Shown one piece after another: positions 1-9,145 of a stretch of DNA of 64,000 nt; the first letter of the stretch is position 1; every line of letters starts with the position of its first letter. The DNA is taken from contig CAVQCG010000004.1 of NCBI GenBank assembly GCA_963710975.1, forward strand, positions 124,001 through 188,000, written 5' to 3'. A program made the translations under genes and the position numbers. This DNA comes from JBBQXH01 sp963710975 (lineage in GTDB: Bacteria; Actinomycetota; Thermoleophilia; Gaiellales; Gaiellaceae). Below the pieces are notes generated by a model, which saw nothing but the letters and a program-made list of their open reading frames with translations, had not been told where the DNA came from and did no database searches.

Positions 1-732
1 AGCGTGAAGCGCATCTCGTCCCAGGACGTGCAGATCATCAAGGCCGTTCGCAGCGCCCGCAACGACGTCCAGAAGCAGGAGAAGCAGCTCGAGGCCGATC
101 GCGCCGAGCAGGCGCAGGTCGTGTCTGACCGTGCCGCCCAGAAGGCCTCGATCGAGAGCCAGCTCGCGGAACGGCAGTCGCTCTACAACTCCATCAAGGA
201 TCAGATCTCCAGCCTCGAGGCCGAGGAGCGCGCCCGCCAGGCCCAGCTCGCCGCCGAGGCGGAACAGCGCCAGGCTGACGCGGAGCGGGTCGCGCAGGCG
301 GCGTCCGACGCAGGCGTGAACGTCGACGAGGTGACGGTCGTGTCGGAGCCGAGCGGCATCGGAACGGCGCCGCCCAGCATCAGCGGTGGTTCCGCGGTCG
401 ACTACGCGCTCAGCATGCTCGGCGTGCCGTACGTCTGGGGCGGCGCCTCGCCCGGTGGGTTCGACTGCTCGGGCCTGGTCGTCTGGGCGTACGGACAGGT
501 CGGCGTGTCCCTGCCTCACTACACGGGTGCGCTCTGGAATTCGGGCGTCGCGGTGTCCTACGACCAGCTTCAGCCGGGCGATCTCGTCTTCTTCCACGGG
601 CTCGGCCACGTCGGCATCTACATCGGCGGCGGCCAGATGGTGCACGCGCCGCACACGGGCGACGTGGTGAAGATCTCCGACATCAGCTCGGGCTACTACC
701 GCGATACGTACGAAGGCGCACGCCGCATCTGA
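1..732 (+). CDS. NlpC/P60 cell-wall peptidase, 5' truncated
   Basis: This is the C-terminal part of a secreted peptidoglycan endopeptidase. The reading frame is open at the first base, so the signal peptide and first part of the gene lie outside the window; the in-frame GTG at base 4 is unlikely to be the real start. The first ~100 visible residues are a charged, Ala/Glu/Gln-rich coiled coil. A short linker leads to an NlpC/P60 domain (about residues 130-242 of the visible part). The catalytic Cys155 lies in FDCSGLV, His202 in GHVGIYIGGG, and a third polar residue, His214, in MVHAPH. NlpC/P60 enzymes cut D-Glu/mDAP bonds in stem peptides outside the membrane and often act at cell separation. 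The family call is secure; the substrate is inferred. Confidence 0.9.
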   Translation, partial: SVKRISSQDVQIIKAVRSARNDVQKQEKQLEADRAEQAQVVSDRAAQKASIESQLAERQSLYNSIKDQISSLEAEERARQAQLAAEAEQRQADAERVAQAASDAGVNVDEVTVVSEPSGIGTAPPSISGGSAVDYALSMLGVPYVWGGASPGGFDCSGLVVWAYGQVGVSLPHYTGALWNSGVAVSYDQLQPGDLVFFHGLGHVGIYIGGGQMVHAPHTGDVVKISDISSGYYRDTYEGARRI

Positions 733-807
733 TCGCGCGAGCCTGACGGTCTCCAGCAATCCGGTTCCACCACTGCGGTCGAATACACCGACGCGGTGAC
801 GCCGAGC

Positions 808-813
808 TACACT
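808..813 (+). promoter_or_regulatory. -10 box TACACT, possible leaderless start
   Basis: TACACT ends 8 nt before the ATG at 822, so transcription would begin at or next to the start codon of the FtsH-like gene. No clear -35 is visible. The same geometry recurs before at least nine other genes in this window. Confidence 0.5.
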
Positions 814-821
814 CCTCGCCA

Positions 822-3293
822 ATGGCACGTGACCATCGCGGCGTAGACGCCACGAGCGAGGAGCGGCTGCCGATGAGTCTCGCAGCGGGCGACGTGGCCG
901 TTGCAGCGCCTGCCTCCAAGAACGAGCTCGCCGGTCAGTGGCGAAGGTTCGGCCGCGTTGCGACGATCGTCGCGGCCCTGACGCTCCCGGTGCTCTTCGT
1001 CTGGTTCCACAACCAGATCGGTTGGGGAGTCGGCTGGTCGCTGCTGGCGGCGTTCATCACAGTGATCTTCTTCCGCGGGGCTGTCGACGTCGCATCCCGC
1101 CGCTTCATCCCGTGGCCGACGCTGTTCGGGCAGGAGGGCGAGGCCGTTCGCGAGGAAGACGTCGTCAACCGCCGCAGGGTCTGGTACTGGAAGAAGAAGC
1201 TCCGTCTCGTCTTCTGGATCGTCCTGATCATCACGATCATCTGGGTCGTCCGGCTCTTCACCCAGGATCCGGGCGACCAGTCGTGGGTCGATGCGGCCCT
1301 GTCGATCCCCCAGGGCATCGGGTATCTCATCTCGTCCGGGATCTGGGTGCAGATGATCATCCTGCCCTTCTTCTTCATCTTCAACTTCCTCATCCTCTTC
1401 GGTCCGCTGGCCTTCATGGGCATCTCGCAGATCCGGTCCTACGAGCCGGGCGACGCGGACTGGGGCGTGAAGCTCGACGACGTCCGCGGGCAGGCCGAGG
1501 CGAAGGAAGAGGTTCGGCGGGTGGTCAACCTGTGGCAGTCGGGCGAGGCGTTCGAAGGCGCGGGCGGGAAGCGGGAGCGCGGCTTGCTCCTCCTCGGCGC
1601 TCCCGGTACGGGGAAGACGATGCTCTCGAAGGCGATCGCCACGAACTTCAACGCGCCGTTCGTCTCGATCCCGGGCTCGGGCTTCGCGCAGACGTTCATC
1701 GGCATGGACGTCGTGATCGTGCGCTTTCTCTCGGCAAAGGCGAAGCGCCTCGCCCGGAAGTGGGGCGGGCAGTGCATCGTGTTCATCGACGAGATCGACG
1801 CGGTCGGCATGCGCCGCCAGAGCCTCGGCCAGGGCGGAAGCGGCTTCACCACCGCCGATCCCGCGAGCTTCCACGATTTCTGCTTCTACGGCCCGAACGG
1901 AGCCCTGACGCCGACCGGCGACCTCGTCCTCGAGACCCGGGCGTGGCGCGAGCGCCTGTTCCAGGAGCGCGCCGCCCCTCAGTCCGGCTCGCCCTACCCG
2001 GCGTTCGTCGGGAGGCTGTCGAACTTCGTCTTTCCCGGCGGCATGGGAGGGATGGGCGGCGCTGGCGGCGGCTTGGCACTGAACCAGCTCCTGATCGTCA
2101 TGGACGGGATCGGCGACCCGCCGTTCTGGCGCCGCTTCTGGACGAACCGGCTGAACACGTTCCTCGACGCGACGTACATCATCCCGCGCCGGATCCGGAA
2201 GAGCTCGATGAGGCTCCCGAAGCCGAAACCGCGCACCGAGCAGATCTTCTTCGTCGGAGCCTGCAACGTCCCGCTCGAGGTGCTCGACCCGGCGCTCACC
2301 CGCCCCGGGCGCATGGGTCGCCACGTCTGGTTCCGGACGCCGACGAAGCAGGACCGGCTCGACGTTTTCAACCTCTACCTCGGCAAGGTGGATCACGAGC
2401 CTGACCTCGACACCGACAAGCGCCGCCAGGAGCTCGCGCGGATCACCAACGGCTACTCGCCGGCGATGATCGAGCAGGTCTGCTCGATGGCACTCACCGT
2501 CGCTCATTTCGAGGGACGGGAGCGGTTCGGCTGGGAGGACATCGTCGACGCGATGACGACGATCGAGTCGGGCACCGCGGTCAACCAGGAGTACGTGCCC
2601 GAAGAGACCCGCGCAGTCGCGATCCACGAGGCCGGACATGCCGTGTGCGCGCATGTCTTCATGCAGGGAACCGAGTCGACGAGGCTGTCGATCCGCAAGC
2701 GCGGCCGGTCCCTCGGCCATCATCAGGCGCTCGAGAAGGAAGAGCGCTTCAGCTCGTGGCGCCACGAGGAGATGGGCCGCCTGACGTGGACGCTCGGGGC
2801 GATGGCCGCCGAGCGCGTCTTCTACGGCGAGAACTCGACCGGTGTCGGAGGTGACGTCCAGAGCGCGACCGCCCGGGCTGCGTGGATGGTCGGCTCGTGC
2901 GCGATGGCACCCGAGTCAGTCGACCTCAACGGCTTCTCGGGGACCGACGACGAGGAAGACGAGGAACGCAAGAAGATCGAGAAGCGCTTCCAGCGGATCG
3001 GCTCGCAGATCATGAACCGTTCCGGGAGCGGCGGGCCCTTCCAGCAGGATCCGATCGCCGGGGTCCTCTCCGACCCGGAAAAGCGCTCGATGGCGGCGCA
3101 GCTCCTCGGACAGGCCTACATGCGTGCGCATCTCTTCATCGCGGCGAACCGCGCGGCCGTCGATCACATCGCAAACGTCCTCGTCGAGCGCAGGGAGCTG
3201 CACGGCGACGAGGTCGTCGAGCTCCTCGAGCAGTCGAGCCTCACCGTGCCGGAGGCCGATCTCACGAAGGACGAGACGTGGCCGATCCTGTAG
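822..3293 (+). CDS. FtsH-like membrane AAA ATPase / zinc metalloprotease
   Basis: A membrane-bound AAA+ protease related to FtsH but divergent. Hydrophobic stretches near residues 46-64, 69-86, 127-145 and 160-200 suggest more membrane passes than the two of classical FtsH. Walker A is GAPGTGKT (259-266), Walker B is CIVFIDEID (318-326), and an arginine-finger region TRPGRMGR ends near 500. The protease zinc site is HEAGH (602-606), with a probable third ligand Asp in GGDVQSAT near 678. Two insertions stand out: ~70 extra residues between Walker B and LNQLL (420), and ~35 more before the sensor region near 476. The start is either ATG 822 (leaderless) or ATG 873, which follows a GAGGAG ribosome-binding site. 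The C-terminus overlaps the next gene. Expected role: ATP-driven degradation of membrane proteins. Confidence 0.85.
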   Translation: MARDHRGVDATSEERLPMSLAAGDVAVAAPASKNELAGQWRRFGRVATIVAALTLPVLFVWFHNQIGWGVGWSLLAAFITVIFFRGAVDVASRRFIPWPTLFGQEGEAVREEDVVNRRRVWYWKKKLRLVFWIVLIITIIWVVRLFTQDPGDQSWVDAALSIPQGIGYLISSGIWVQMIILPFFFIFNFLILFGPLAFMGISQIRSYEPGDADWGVKLDDVRGQAEAKEEVRRVVNLWQSGEAFEGAGGKRERGLLLLGAPGTGKTMLSKAIATNFNAPFVSIPGSGFAQTFIGMDVVIVRFLSAKAKRLARKWGGQCIVFIDEIDAVGMRRQSLGQGGSGFTTADPASFHDFCFYGPNGALTPTGDLVLETRAWRERLFQERAAPQSGSPYPAFVGRLSNFVFPGGMGGMGGAGGGLALNQLLIVMDGIGDPPFWRRFWTNRLNTFLDATYIIPRRIRKSSMRLPKPKPRTEQIFFVGACNVPLEVLDPALTRPGRMGRHVWFRTPTKQDRLDVFNLYLGKVDHEPDLDTDKRRQELARITNGYSPAMIEQVCSMALTVAHFEGRERFGWEDIVDAMTTIESGTAVNQEYVPEETRAVAIHEAGHAVCAHVFMQGTESTRLSIRKRGRSLGHHQALEKEERFSSWRHEEMGRLTWTLGAMAAERVFYGENSTGVGGDVQSATARAAWMVGSCAMAPESVDLNGFSGTDDEEDEERKKIEKRFQRIGSQIMNRSGSGGPFQQDPIAGVLSDPEKRSMAAQLLGQAYMRAHLFIAANRAAVDHIANVLVERRELHGDEVVELLEQSSLTVPEADLTKDETWPIL

Positions 3294-4240
3294 CTCCCGA
3301 GCAGGACGAGTCGCCGGCAGACGCCGTTCCGGCCCGCGAGACCCCGCCCGCGCTGCTCGTCAGCCCCCCGCGGGCGTCGTCGTCCGGCAAGGCGTTCGGG
3401 CGGCGCTTCCTCATCGTCTACCTCCTGCTCGGTCTCGTCCTCGGCATCGCGATCGCCGGCCTCGTCGTCGTGCTGGGTCGGCCCGGGCACAAGGACGCGC
3501 CCGCATGGTCCGTATGGGAGCCGGCGGGTGACGATGCCCAGAAGACGCAGCAGATCGCCGACCACGTCGGCGGGGGCTACCGCCTGCCGAGCGGACAGCA
3601 GCTCGTGGGAATCCAGGCGACGCCTCCCCGAGTCCAGGACGTGCCGATCGGAGCGATCGCGGTCAGGCACCTTCCGACCGAGGAAACCCCGGTGAACGTC
3701 ATGGCTCCGGACGGGACCGTCGTCTACATCATGTGTGGGCTCGGCGACAACTGCTCGATCTCGGAAGGCGAGCCGTCGGCGGAGCGCCTGCGGCTCCTCC
3801 GGCGCGAGGCGCTCGAGCTCGCTCTCTACACGTTCCGCTACGTGGACGGAAAGGACTCCGTCGTCGCGTTCCTGCCGCCGGCGCCGGGAAGCGACCCGAG
3901 CTACGCGCTCTTCTTCCAGCGCGGACCCTTCGAGCCCGAGCTCGACAAGCCTCTGAGGACGACGCTCTCCGCCATCATCCCGCCGTTGCCGGGCGACATC
4001 GCACCGTCGGAGGTGGCCACGATCGACCGGCTGACGGCACCGAACTTCTATCGCTTCACGTTCCAGCAGCTGCAGGACGGGACAGCCGTACTCGTCCTCG
4101 ACGACCCGAGGCTGCCGCCGGAGACGAACGGCGATACGCAGGGTGGAACGACGCAGGATGACGGTGGCGCGACGACCGGAGGCGCGGACAGCGGCGCGAC
4201 CACCGGCTCCCAGACCGAGGCGGACGTGCAGTCGCAGTGA
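3278..4240 (+). CDS. single-pass membrane protein of unknown function
   Basis: About 320 residues from a GTG start that overlaps the end of the FtsH-like gene by 16 nt; AAGGA lies 7 nt upstream. A Pro/Ala-rich cytoplasmic N-terminus (~40 residues) precedes one transmembrane helix, around FLIVYLLLGLVLGIAIAGLVV, and a ~230-residue outer domain that I do not recognise. The tail is low-complexity Thr/Gly/Asp-rich. Tight coupling to the protease before it and the HExxH protein after it suggests the three products work together, possibly with this one as adaptor or regulator of the membrane protease. That role is inference from gene order only. Confidence 0.7.
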   Translation: MADPVAPEQDESPADAVPARETPPALLVSPPRASSSGKAFGRRFLIVYLLLGLVLGIAIAGLVVVLGRPGHKDAPAWSVWEPAGDDAQKTQQIADHVGGGYRLPSGQQLVGIQATPPRVQDVPIGAIAVRHLPTEETPVNVMAPDGTVVYIMCGLGDNCSISEGEPSAERLRLLRREALELALYTFRYVDGKDSVVAFLPPAPGSDPSYALFFQRGPFEPELDKPLRTTLSAIIPPLPGDIAPSEVATIDRLTAPNFYRFTFQQLQDGTAVLVLDDPRLPPETNGDTQGGTTQDDGGATTGGADSGATTGSQTEADVQSQ

Positions 4241-4596
4241 GCCCGGAGGCGCGCGCTGCGCTCGAGCGTGCTCGCGAGCGTCTCGACAGGCTCGACTTCT
4301 ATCCACGCCCCGTCCGGACGAGGCACGTCCGCATCCTCACGACACCCTGGTTCTTCCGACTGCCGTATTTCAAGCGGTTCGACGGGCACGCGTTCTACGC
4401 CACGATCATCCTGCGGACGCCGGTGTCGGAGACCTCCGACGACCTGATCGTCCATGAGCTCTGCCACGTCTGGCAGATGCAGCACCGGCCGATCACGATG
4501 CCGCTGTCGTACCTCTACCGCGGCTACCGGAACAATCCGTACGAGATCGAGGCACGGCGCGCGGTCTCCTTCACGATGGTCAATCGTAAGACCTGA
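4237..4596 (+). CDS. small HExxH (SprT/wss1-like) putative metallopeptidase
   Basis: A 119-residue protein starting at GTG in a GTGA overlap with the preceding gene. The motif HELCH (~residues 75-79) followed by an acidic residue in NPYEIEAR (~107) has the spacing of small zinc metallopeptidase domains, where the downstream Glu is the third ligand. No signal peptide or membrane segment is visible, so it is probably cytoplasmic. It is the third gene of a coupled unit with the FtsH-like protease. The last codons and the TGA stop lie inside a 13-bp repeat (AAGACCTGACCCC), so the native C-terminus may have been altered by whatever brought that repeat. Peptidase activity is likely but unproven. 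Confidence 0.65.
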   Translation: MSPEARAALERARERLDRLDFYPRPVRTRHVRILTTPWFFRLPYFKRFDGHAFYATIILRTPVSETSDDLIVHELCHVWQMQHRPITMPLSYLYRGYRNNPYEIEARRAVSFTMVNRKT

Positions 4597-4600
4597 CCCC
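4588..4600 (+). repeat. 13-bp inverted repeat, left copy (AAGACCTGACCCC)
   Basis: An exact reverse complement of GGGGTCAGGTCTT at 5360-5372. The two copies bracket the alpha/beta hydrolase gene. The left copy supplies the stop codon of the HExxH gene. Confidence 0.8.
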
Positions 4601-4602
4601 GC

Positions 4603-5340
4603 TCATCGTGCGCTCGCCAGCTCGTCGAGGATCGCGGCGAGGCCCGTTGGGTCGACGAGCTGAGCGTCGTGCGGCGCGGCGAGTTCGCGGTAGAGCCAGC
4701 CGGCGGCCTTCGCGCGCGCGGCGAGGGGAGCGATTGGGTCCTCCCCGATCACTTCGCCGAGGTCGCCGGCGGTGCAGCGGAGGAAGGCGCGCGAGAGGCG
4801 GTCGATGGCGCCGGTCAGGCGTACCGGCTCGGCGAACGTCGCGAGCGGCTGATCGCGAAGCCTCGCGACGTAGCGGAGCCGCTCGTCCTCGGTGATCCAG
4901 CCCGTTGGTGGGAGGAGGATGTCCGGGATCGGAACCCGCCACCCGTCGCCGCGCTCGTCGGACGTCTGGCGCGCGAGGGAGGCGAACTCCTCCGGGAGTA
5001 GGTCGAAGGCGGACTGGCCGTCAGTGGGCACGAGAGCGTCGACGTAGACGAGACGCGCGATCCTGTCGGCGGCTCGATCCGCGGCGCCGGTCACGGGCAT
5101 GCCCCCGTAGCTGTGGGTGCACAGCACGGCCGCATCGAGGTCCTCGAGCTCGAGCACCGCGACCACGTCCTCGACATGAGTTGACAGGCCCACGTCGGGG
5201 CCGCCGAGGTGGGCGCGCTCACCCATGCCGGTGAGCGTGGGAGTGAAGACCTCGTGACCTCCGCCGCGAAGCGCCTGCGCGACCGCGTGCCACTCCCAAC
5301 CGCCACCCCAACCGCCGTGGACGATCACGAAGCACGACAC
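4603..5340 (-). CDS. alpha/beta hydrolase (EstC-like esterase family)
   Basis: About 245 residues from GTG 5340. The N-terminus VSCFVIVHGGWGGGW matches the usual beginning of EstC-type hydrolases, which have an oxyanion HGxW-like motif. A longer version starting at 5394 would translate through the flanking repeat and is less likely. The nucleophile elbow is THSYGG (Ser77), with Thr in place of the usual Gly before His-Ser. A late PHDAQL supplies the probable catalytic His. No signal peptide is seen, so it is likely cytoplasmic. It lies antiparallel to its neighbours and is exactly enclosed by 13-bp inverted repeats, which suggests it arrived as a cassette. Substrate unknown. Confidence 0.8.
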   Translation of the reverse strand: MSCFVIVHGGWGGGWEWHAVAQALRGGGHEVFTPTLTGMGERAHLGGPDVGLSTHVEDVVAVLELEDLDAAVLCTHSYGGMPVTGAADRAADRIARLVYVDALVPTDGQSAFDLLPEEFASLARQTSDERGDGWRVPIPDILLPPTGWITEDERLRYVARLRDQPLATFAEPVRLTGAIDRLSRAFLRCTAGDLGEVIGEDPIAPLAARAKAAGWLYRELAAPHDAQLVDPTGLAAILDELASAR

Positions 5341-5359
5341 CCGCAAAGCGTGCCAGAAC

Positions 5360-5372
5360 GGGGTCAGGTCTT
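5360..5372 (+). repeat. 13-bp inverted repeat, right copy (GGGGTCAGGTCTT)
   Basis: A perfect inverted match to 4588-4600, just upstream of the hydrolase GTG start. It shares its GGGGTC core with the longer repeats at about 11.3, 16.1 and 23.0 kb. Confidence 0.8.
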
Positions 5373-5400
5373 CCCGGCAAGCGTCGAGCCGCACGGCATG

Positions 5401-5406
5401 TAGGTT
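5401..5406 (+). promoter_or_regulatory. -10 box TAGGTT before hyuA
   Basis: TAGGTT ends 6 nt before the hyuA ATG, matching the leaderless pattern of this window. No convincing -35 is seen. Confidence 0.45.
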
Positions 5407-5412
5407 TCGCCC

Positions 5413-7468
5413 ATGCGCGTCGTCGGGGTCGACATCGGCGGGACGTTCACGGACTTCATGCTCTACGACACGGAGTCAGGGTCTGCGCACGTCCACAAGG
5501 TCCGCTCGACGCCGGAGGATCCCGGGCGCGCGCTCGTCGAGGGGCTGCGGGAGCTGTGTGCCCAGGCCGGTGTCGAGCCGGCATCCGTAGACGGCGTCTT
5601 CCACGGCACCACGGTTGCCACGAACGCCGTGCTCGAGCATCGAGGGGCGGTGTGCGGCCTCGTCACCACCGAGGGGTTCCGCGACGTCGTCCACATCGGC
5701 AGGCACCAGCGGCCGCAGCACTACTCGGTGATGCAAGACATTCCGTGGCAGGCGCGCCCCTTCGTGAAACGCCGCCACCGCAAGGTCGTACCGGAACGCG
5801 TCGTCCCGCCCACGGGTGAGGTGCTCGTCCCGCTCGACGAGGATGCGGTTCGGGCCGCAGCGCGCGAGCTTCGCGAGGAGGGCGTCGAGGCCGTCGCCGT
5901 GTGCTTCCTCTTCTCGTACCTCAATCCGACGAACGAGCGTCGGGCCGCCGAGATCGTCGCCGAGGAGCTCCCCGGGGCGTTCGTGACGGCGAGCGCCGAC
6001 ATCTCCCCGCAGTTTCGAGAGTTCGAGCGCTTCACGACGGCCTGCATGAACGCCTTCGTCGGGCCGGGCACGGGAAGGTACCTCGAGCGGCTGGCCGGAG
6101 CGCTGCGCGCCGAAGGGGTGACGAGCGGCCTGCACGTGATGATGTCGAACGGCGGAGTCGCGAGCGCGAGGATGGCCGCCGAGAAGCCGGTCACGCTGCT
6201 GCTCTCGGGGCCGGCCGGTGGAGTGCTGGGCGGAGTCTGGACTGGCGAGCTCTCGGGACGGCAGCGGCTGATCACGTTCGACATGGGTGGGACCTCTGCG
6301 GACATCGGGATCGTCACCGAGCAAGGCATCACGGAGGCCTCTGCCCGGGACACGGAGGTCGCCGGGTATCCACTGCTCGTCCCGATGATCGACATCCACA
6401 CCATCGGGGCCGGGGGCGGCTCGATCGCCCATGTCGACGCGGGCGGGGCCTTTCGCGTCGGCCCGCGGAGCGCCGGCGCTCGGCCCGGGCCGGCGTGCTA
6501 CGGCCTCGGGGGCAAGGAGGCGACCATCACGGACGCCAACGTCGTACTGGGACGGATCGACCCTGACCGGTTCCTCGGAGGCGAGATGGCACTCGAGCGC
6601 GAACGGTCGCTGTCGGCCGTTTCCGAGCTGGCGCAGCAGCTCGGCCTCGACGTGCTCGCCGCGGCGGAAGGCATCGTCACGATCGCGAATGCCGGCATGG
6701 CGCGGGCGATCCGGTCCCGCACCGTCCAGAAGGGCCACGATCCGCGCACGTTCGCGCTCGTCGCCTTCGGCGGCGCCGGGCCGCTCCACGCATGCGAGGT
6801 CGCGGACTCGCTCGGGATTCCGGAGGTCCTCGTCCCCCCGCACCCGGGAATCACCTCGGCGACCGGCCTCCTGACCGGCGACCTGAAGGTCGATCAGATG
6901 CGCACGGTGTTCATGGTCGAGGGCGCGATCGACGCGGCTCGCCTCAACCGCGACCTGGAGGATCTCGCCGCAGACGTACGCGCCGAGCCTGCGCAGGGAC
7001 GGCGTTCCGGACGACGCGATCGCGGTCGAGGTGGGCCTCGACTGCCGCTACCTCGGGCAGGGGTACGAGCTCCGGGTCCCGCTCGCCGCCGGATCGTTCG
7101 GCGACGATGCCCTGGAGGACTTCCACCGGCTCCACGAGCAGGAGTACGGCCATGCCTTCCGGGATCCGATCGAGATCGTGAACGCGCGGGCAACCGCGAT
7201 CGGGAGACGGCCGAGGATCCAGGCCGCGCCCGTGCCGTCCGGCTCGCTCGACGCGGCCGCGCTCGGCGAGGGGGAGAGCGTCTACCGGCGCAACGGCGGC
7301 CTCGCCACGCTCCCGACCCGGTACTTCGAGCGCTCCCGGCTACCGATCGGCGAACCCGTCGCCGGGCCGGCGATCGTCTTCCAGCGTGACACGACCGTCC
7401 TCGTCCCACCGGACTGGAGCGCCACCGCGGACGAGGCAGGCGTCCTTATCCTGTCTCGGACGAGATGA
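5413..7468 (+). CDS. hyuA: hydantoinase A / oxoprolinase family subunit, frameshifted
   Basis: The ATP-dependent hydantoinase/5-oxoprolinase A subunit, about 685 residues if one frameshift is ignored. The N-terminus VVGVDIGGTFTDFM is the ASKHA-type phosphate-binding motif, and ITFDMGGTSADIG is the second one. The family match is continuous to about base 6987 (VRAE) and resumes one base later as LRRDGVPDDAIAVEVGLDCRYLGQGYEL through to the TGA at 7468, so one extra base lies near 6988. The C-terminal part is well preserved, which fits a recent mutation or a sequence error better than old decay. The start lies 6 nt after a TAGGTT box. It overlaps hyuB by ATGA and should form a heteromer with it that opens cyclic amides such as hydantoins or 5-oxoproline. 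Confidence 0.85.
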
Positions 7469-9144
7469 GCGTCGCGCGAACCCGCATCGATCCGGTGACG
7501 ACCGCGGTGATCGGCGGCGCGCTCGACTCGATCGCGATCGAGATGGGCCACAAGCTCGCCCGCATGTCGTACTCGTCGATCATCCGGGAGTCGGAGGACT
7601 TCGGCTGCGCGATCTGCGACCACGAGGCGCGCCAGCTCTGCGAGTCGTCCCAGTCGACGCCGCTTCAGTCGGGCCCCATCCCCGGCTACGTGCGCGGAAT
7701 CAACCGGCGCTTCGCCGAGCTCGGCGAGGAGTGGCGGCCGGGCGACGTCGTGATCCACAACCACGCCTACTACGGTGCGTCGCACGGGCCGGACGTCGCC
7801 TTCGTCGTGCCGGTCTTCCACGACGGCGAGCTCGTCGCGTTCTCGGCGACGACGGCGCACCACCTCGACCTCGGCGCGCTGACTCCGGGCACGTGTGGGA
7901 TCGTCGACGCGACGGATGCATACGCCGAGGGGCTGCAGTTCAACGCGATCAAGATCGAGGAGGAGGGCCGGCGGAACGAGTGGATCTGGCGGATCCTGCG
8001 CGACAACATCCGTGCCGCTCAGCTCGTCGTCGGCGACATGGAGGCGCAGCTTGCCGCTTGCCGCATCGGCGCTCAGCGTTTCGTCGACCTGCTCGAGCGC
8101 TACGGCCTCGACACGGTCCGGGCGGCAAGCGAGGACCTGATGGACTACTCGGAGCGGATGCTCCGACGCGAGATCGAGAAGCTCCCGGACGGCACGTACA
8201 CGGCCGAGGGCATCCTCGACGGATTCCTCGACCATCCCGATCCGTCGTACCGCGACCTCGTGGTTCGGGCCGCGATCACGGTCGACGGCTCGGATCTGAT
8301 CGTCGATCTCACCGGGACGTCGCCGCAGGTCGATCTGCCGATCAACATGCCGTTCGAGGGAACCGTGGACATCGCGGTGCTCCTGACCGTTCGCTCGATC
8401 CTGCTCGACACGGAGCTTCACGAGCCGGTGCCGACGAACTCCGGGCTCTTCCGGCCGATCCGGATCACAGCCCCCGAAGGAACACTCGCGAACCCCCGCT
8501 TCCCGGCCCCGGTGATCGCACGCTTCTGCTCGGGAAACGCCGTCGCCGATACGGTGATGCGGGCGCTCGCGCAGGTCGTCCCGGACCGGGTCTCGGCGGG
8601 GATCGGACACCTCAAGGTCACCGCGTTCTCCGGCCTTCGCGGCGGCACGCACTGGGTCTACATGGACATCATGGAGGGGAGCTACGGCGGCCGGAGCGGC
8701 AAGGACGGCCTCGACGCGGTCGACACGCTCTACGCCAACACCCGCAACAACCCGATCGAGGACATCGAGTCGCACTACCCTCTCCGCCTGACCCGCTACG
8801 AGCTGACCGAGGAGACCGGGGGCCGCGGGCGCTGGCGTGGAGGCCTCGGCTCGATCCGGGAGTTCGAGTTCACCGAGCCCGGCGGGTTCTCGATCGAGGG
8901 CGACGGGTCGAAGCACGCGCCGCCTGGGCTCTTCGGCGGCCTCGAGGGGACGCCCGGTTCGATCGTGCTCAACCCCGACACGGATCGCGAGCAGGTGCTC
9001 CCGTCGAAGCTTCCGTACCGCAAGGCTGCCGCGGGTGATCGGCTGCGCCTCGTCGGGCCTTCAGGCGGCGGCTACGGCGATCCGGCCGACCGCGATCCGG
9101 CAGCGATTCACGACGACGTTCTCGACGGCTACGCGAAGGAGTGA
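7465..9144 (+). CDS. hyuB: hydantoinase B / oxoprolinase family subunit
   Basis: A 559-residue HyuB-family protein of normal length. It begins DPVTTAVIGGALDSIAIEMGHKL and carries family signatures such as NHAYYGASHGPD and the late GGRGRWRGGLG. It starts at ATG in an ATGA overlap with hyuA, so translation is coupled. With HyuA it would form the ATP-dependent amidohydrolase that opens hydantoin or oxoproline rings in the cytoplasm. The next gene, a racemase, follows after one base with its own AAGGAG site. The family is certain, the exact substrate is not. Confidence 0.92.
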   Translation: MSVARTRIDPVTTAVIGGALDSIAIEMGHKLARMSYSSIIRESEDFGCAICDHEARQLCESSQSTPLQSGPIPGYVRGINRRFAELGEEWRPGDVVIHNHAYYGASHGPDVAFVVPVFHDGELVAFSATTAHHLDLGALTPGTCGIVDATDAYAEGLQFNAIKIEEEGRRNEWIWRILRDNIRAAQLVVGDMEAQLAACRIGAQRFVDLLERYGLDTVRAASEDLMDYSERMLRREIEKLPDGTYTAEGILDGFLDHPDPSYRDLVVRAAITVDGSDLIVDLTGTSPQVDLPINMPFEGTVDIAVLLTVRSILLDTELHEPVPTNSGLFRPIRITAPEGTLANPRFPAPVIARFCSGNAVADTVMRALAQVVPDRVSAGIGHLKVTAFSGLRGGTHWVYMDIMEGSYGGRSGKDGLDAVDTLYANTRNNPIEDIESHYPLRLTRYELTEETGGRGRWRGGLGSIREFEFTEPGGFSIEGDGSKHAPPGLFGGLEGTPGSIVLNPDTDREQVLPSKLPYRKAAAGDRLRLVGPSGGGYGDPADRDPAAIHDDVLDGYAKE

Positions 9145-9145
9145 C

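Noticed and set aside
822..2765. Long open frames on the minus strand opposite the FtsH-like gene (and opposite many other genes)
   Set aside because: High GC creates long antisense frames; these encode Arg/Asp/Glu-rich sequence with no family features, while the opposite strand carries intact motifs.
5476..6843. A 455-codon minus-strand frame opposite hyuA
   Set aside because: Antisense shadow of a well-conserved gene; composition is biased and no domain is visible.
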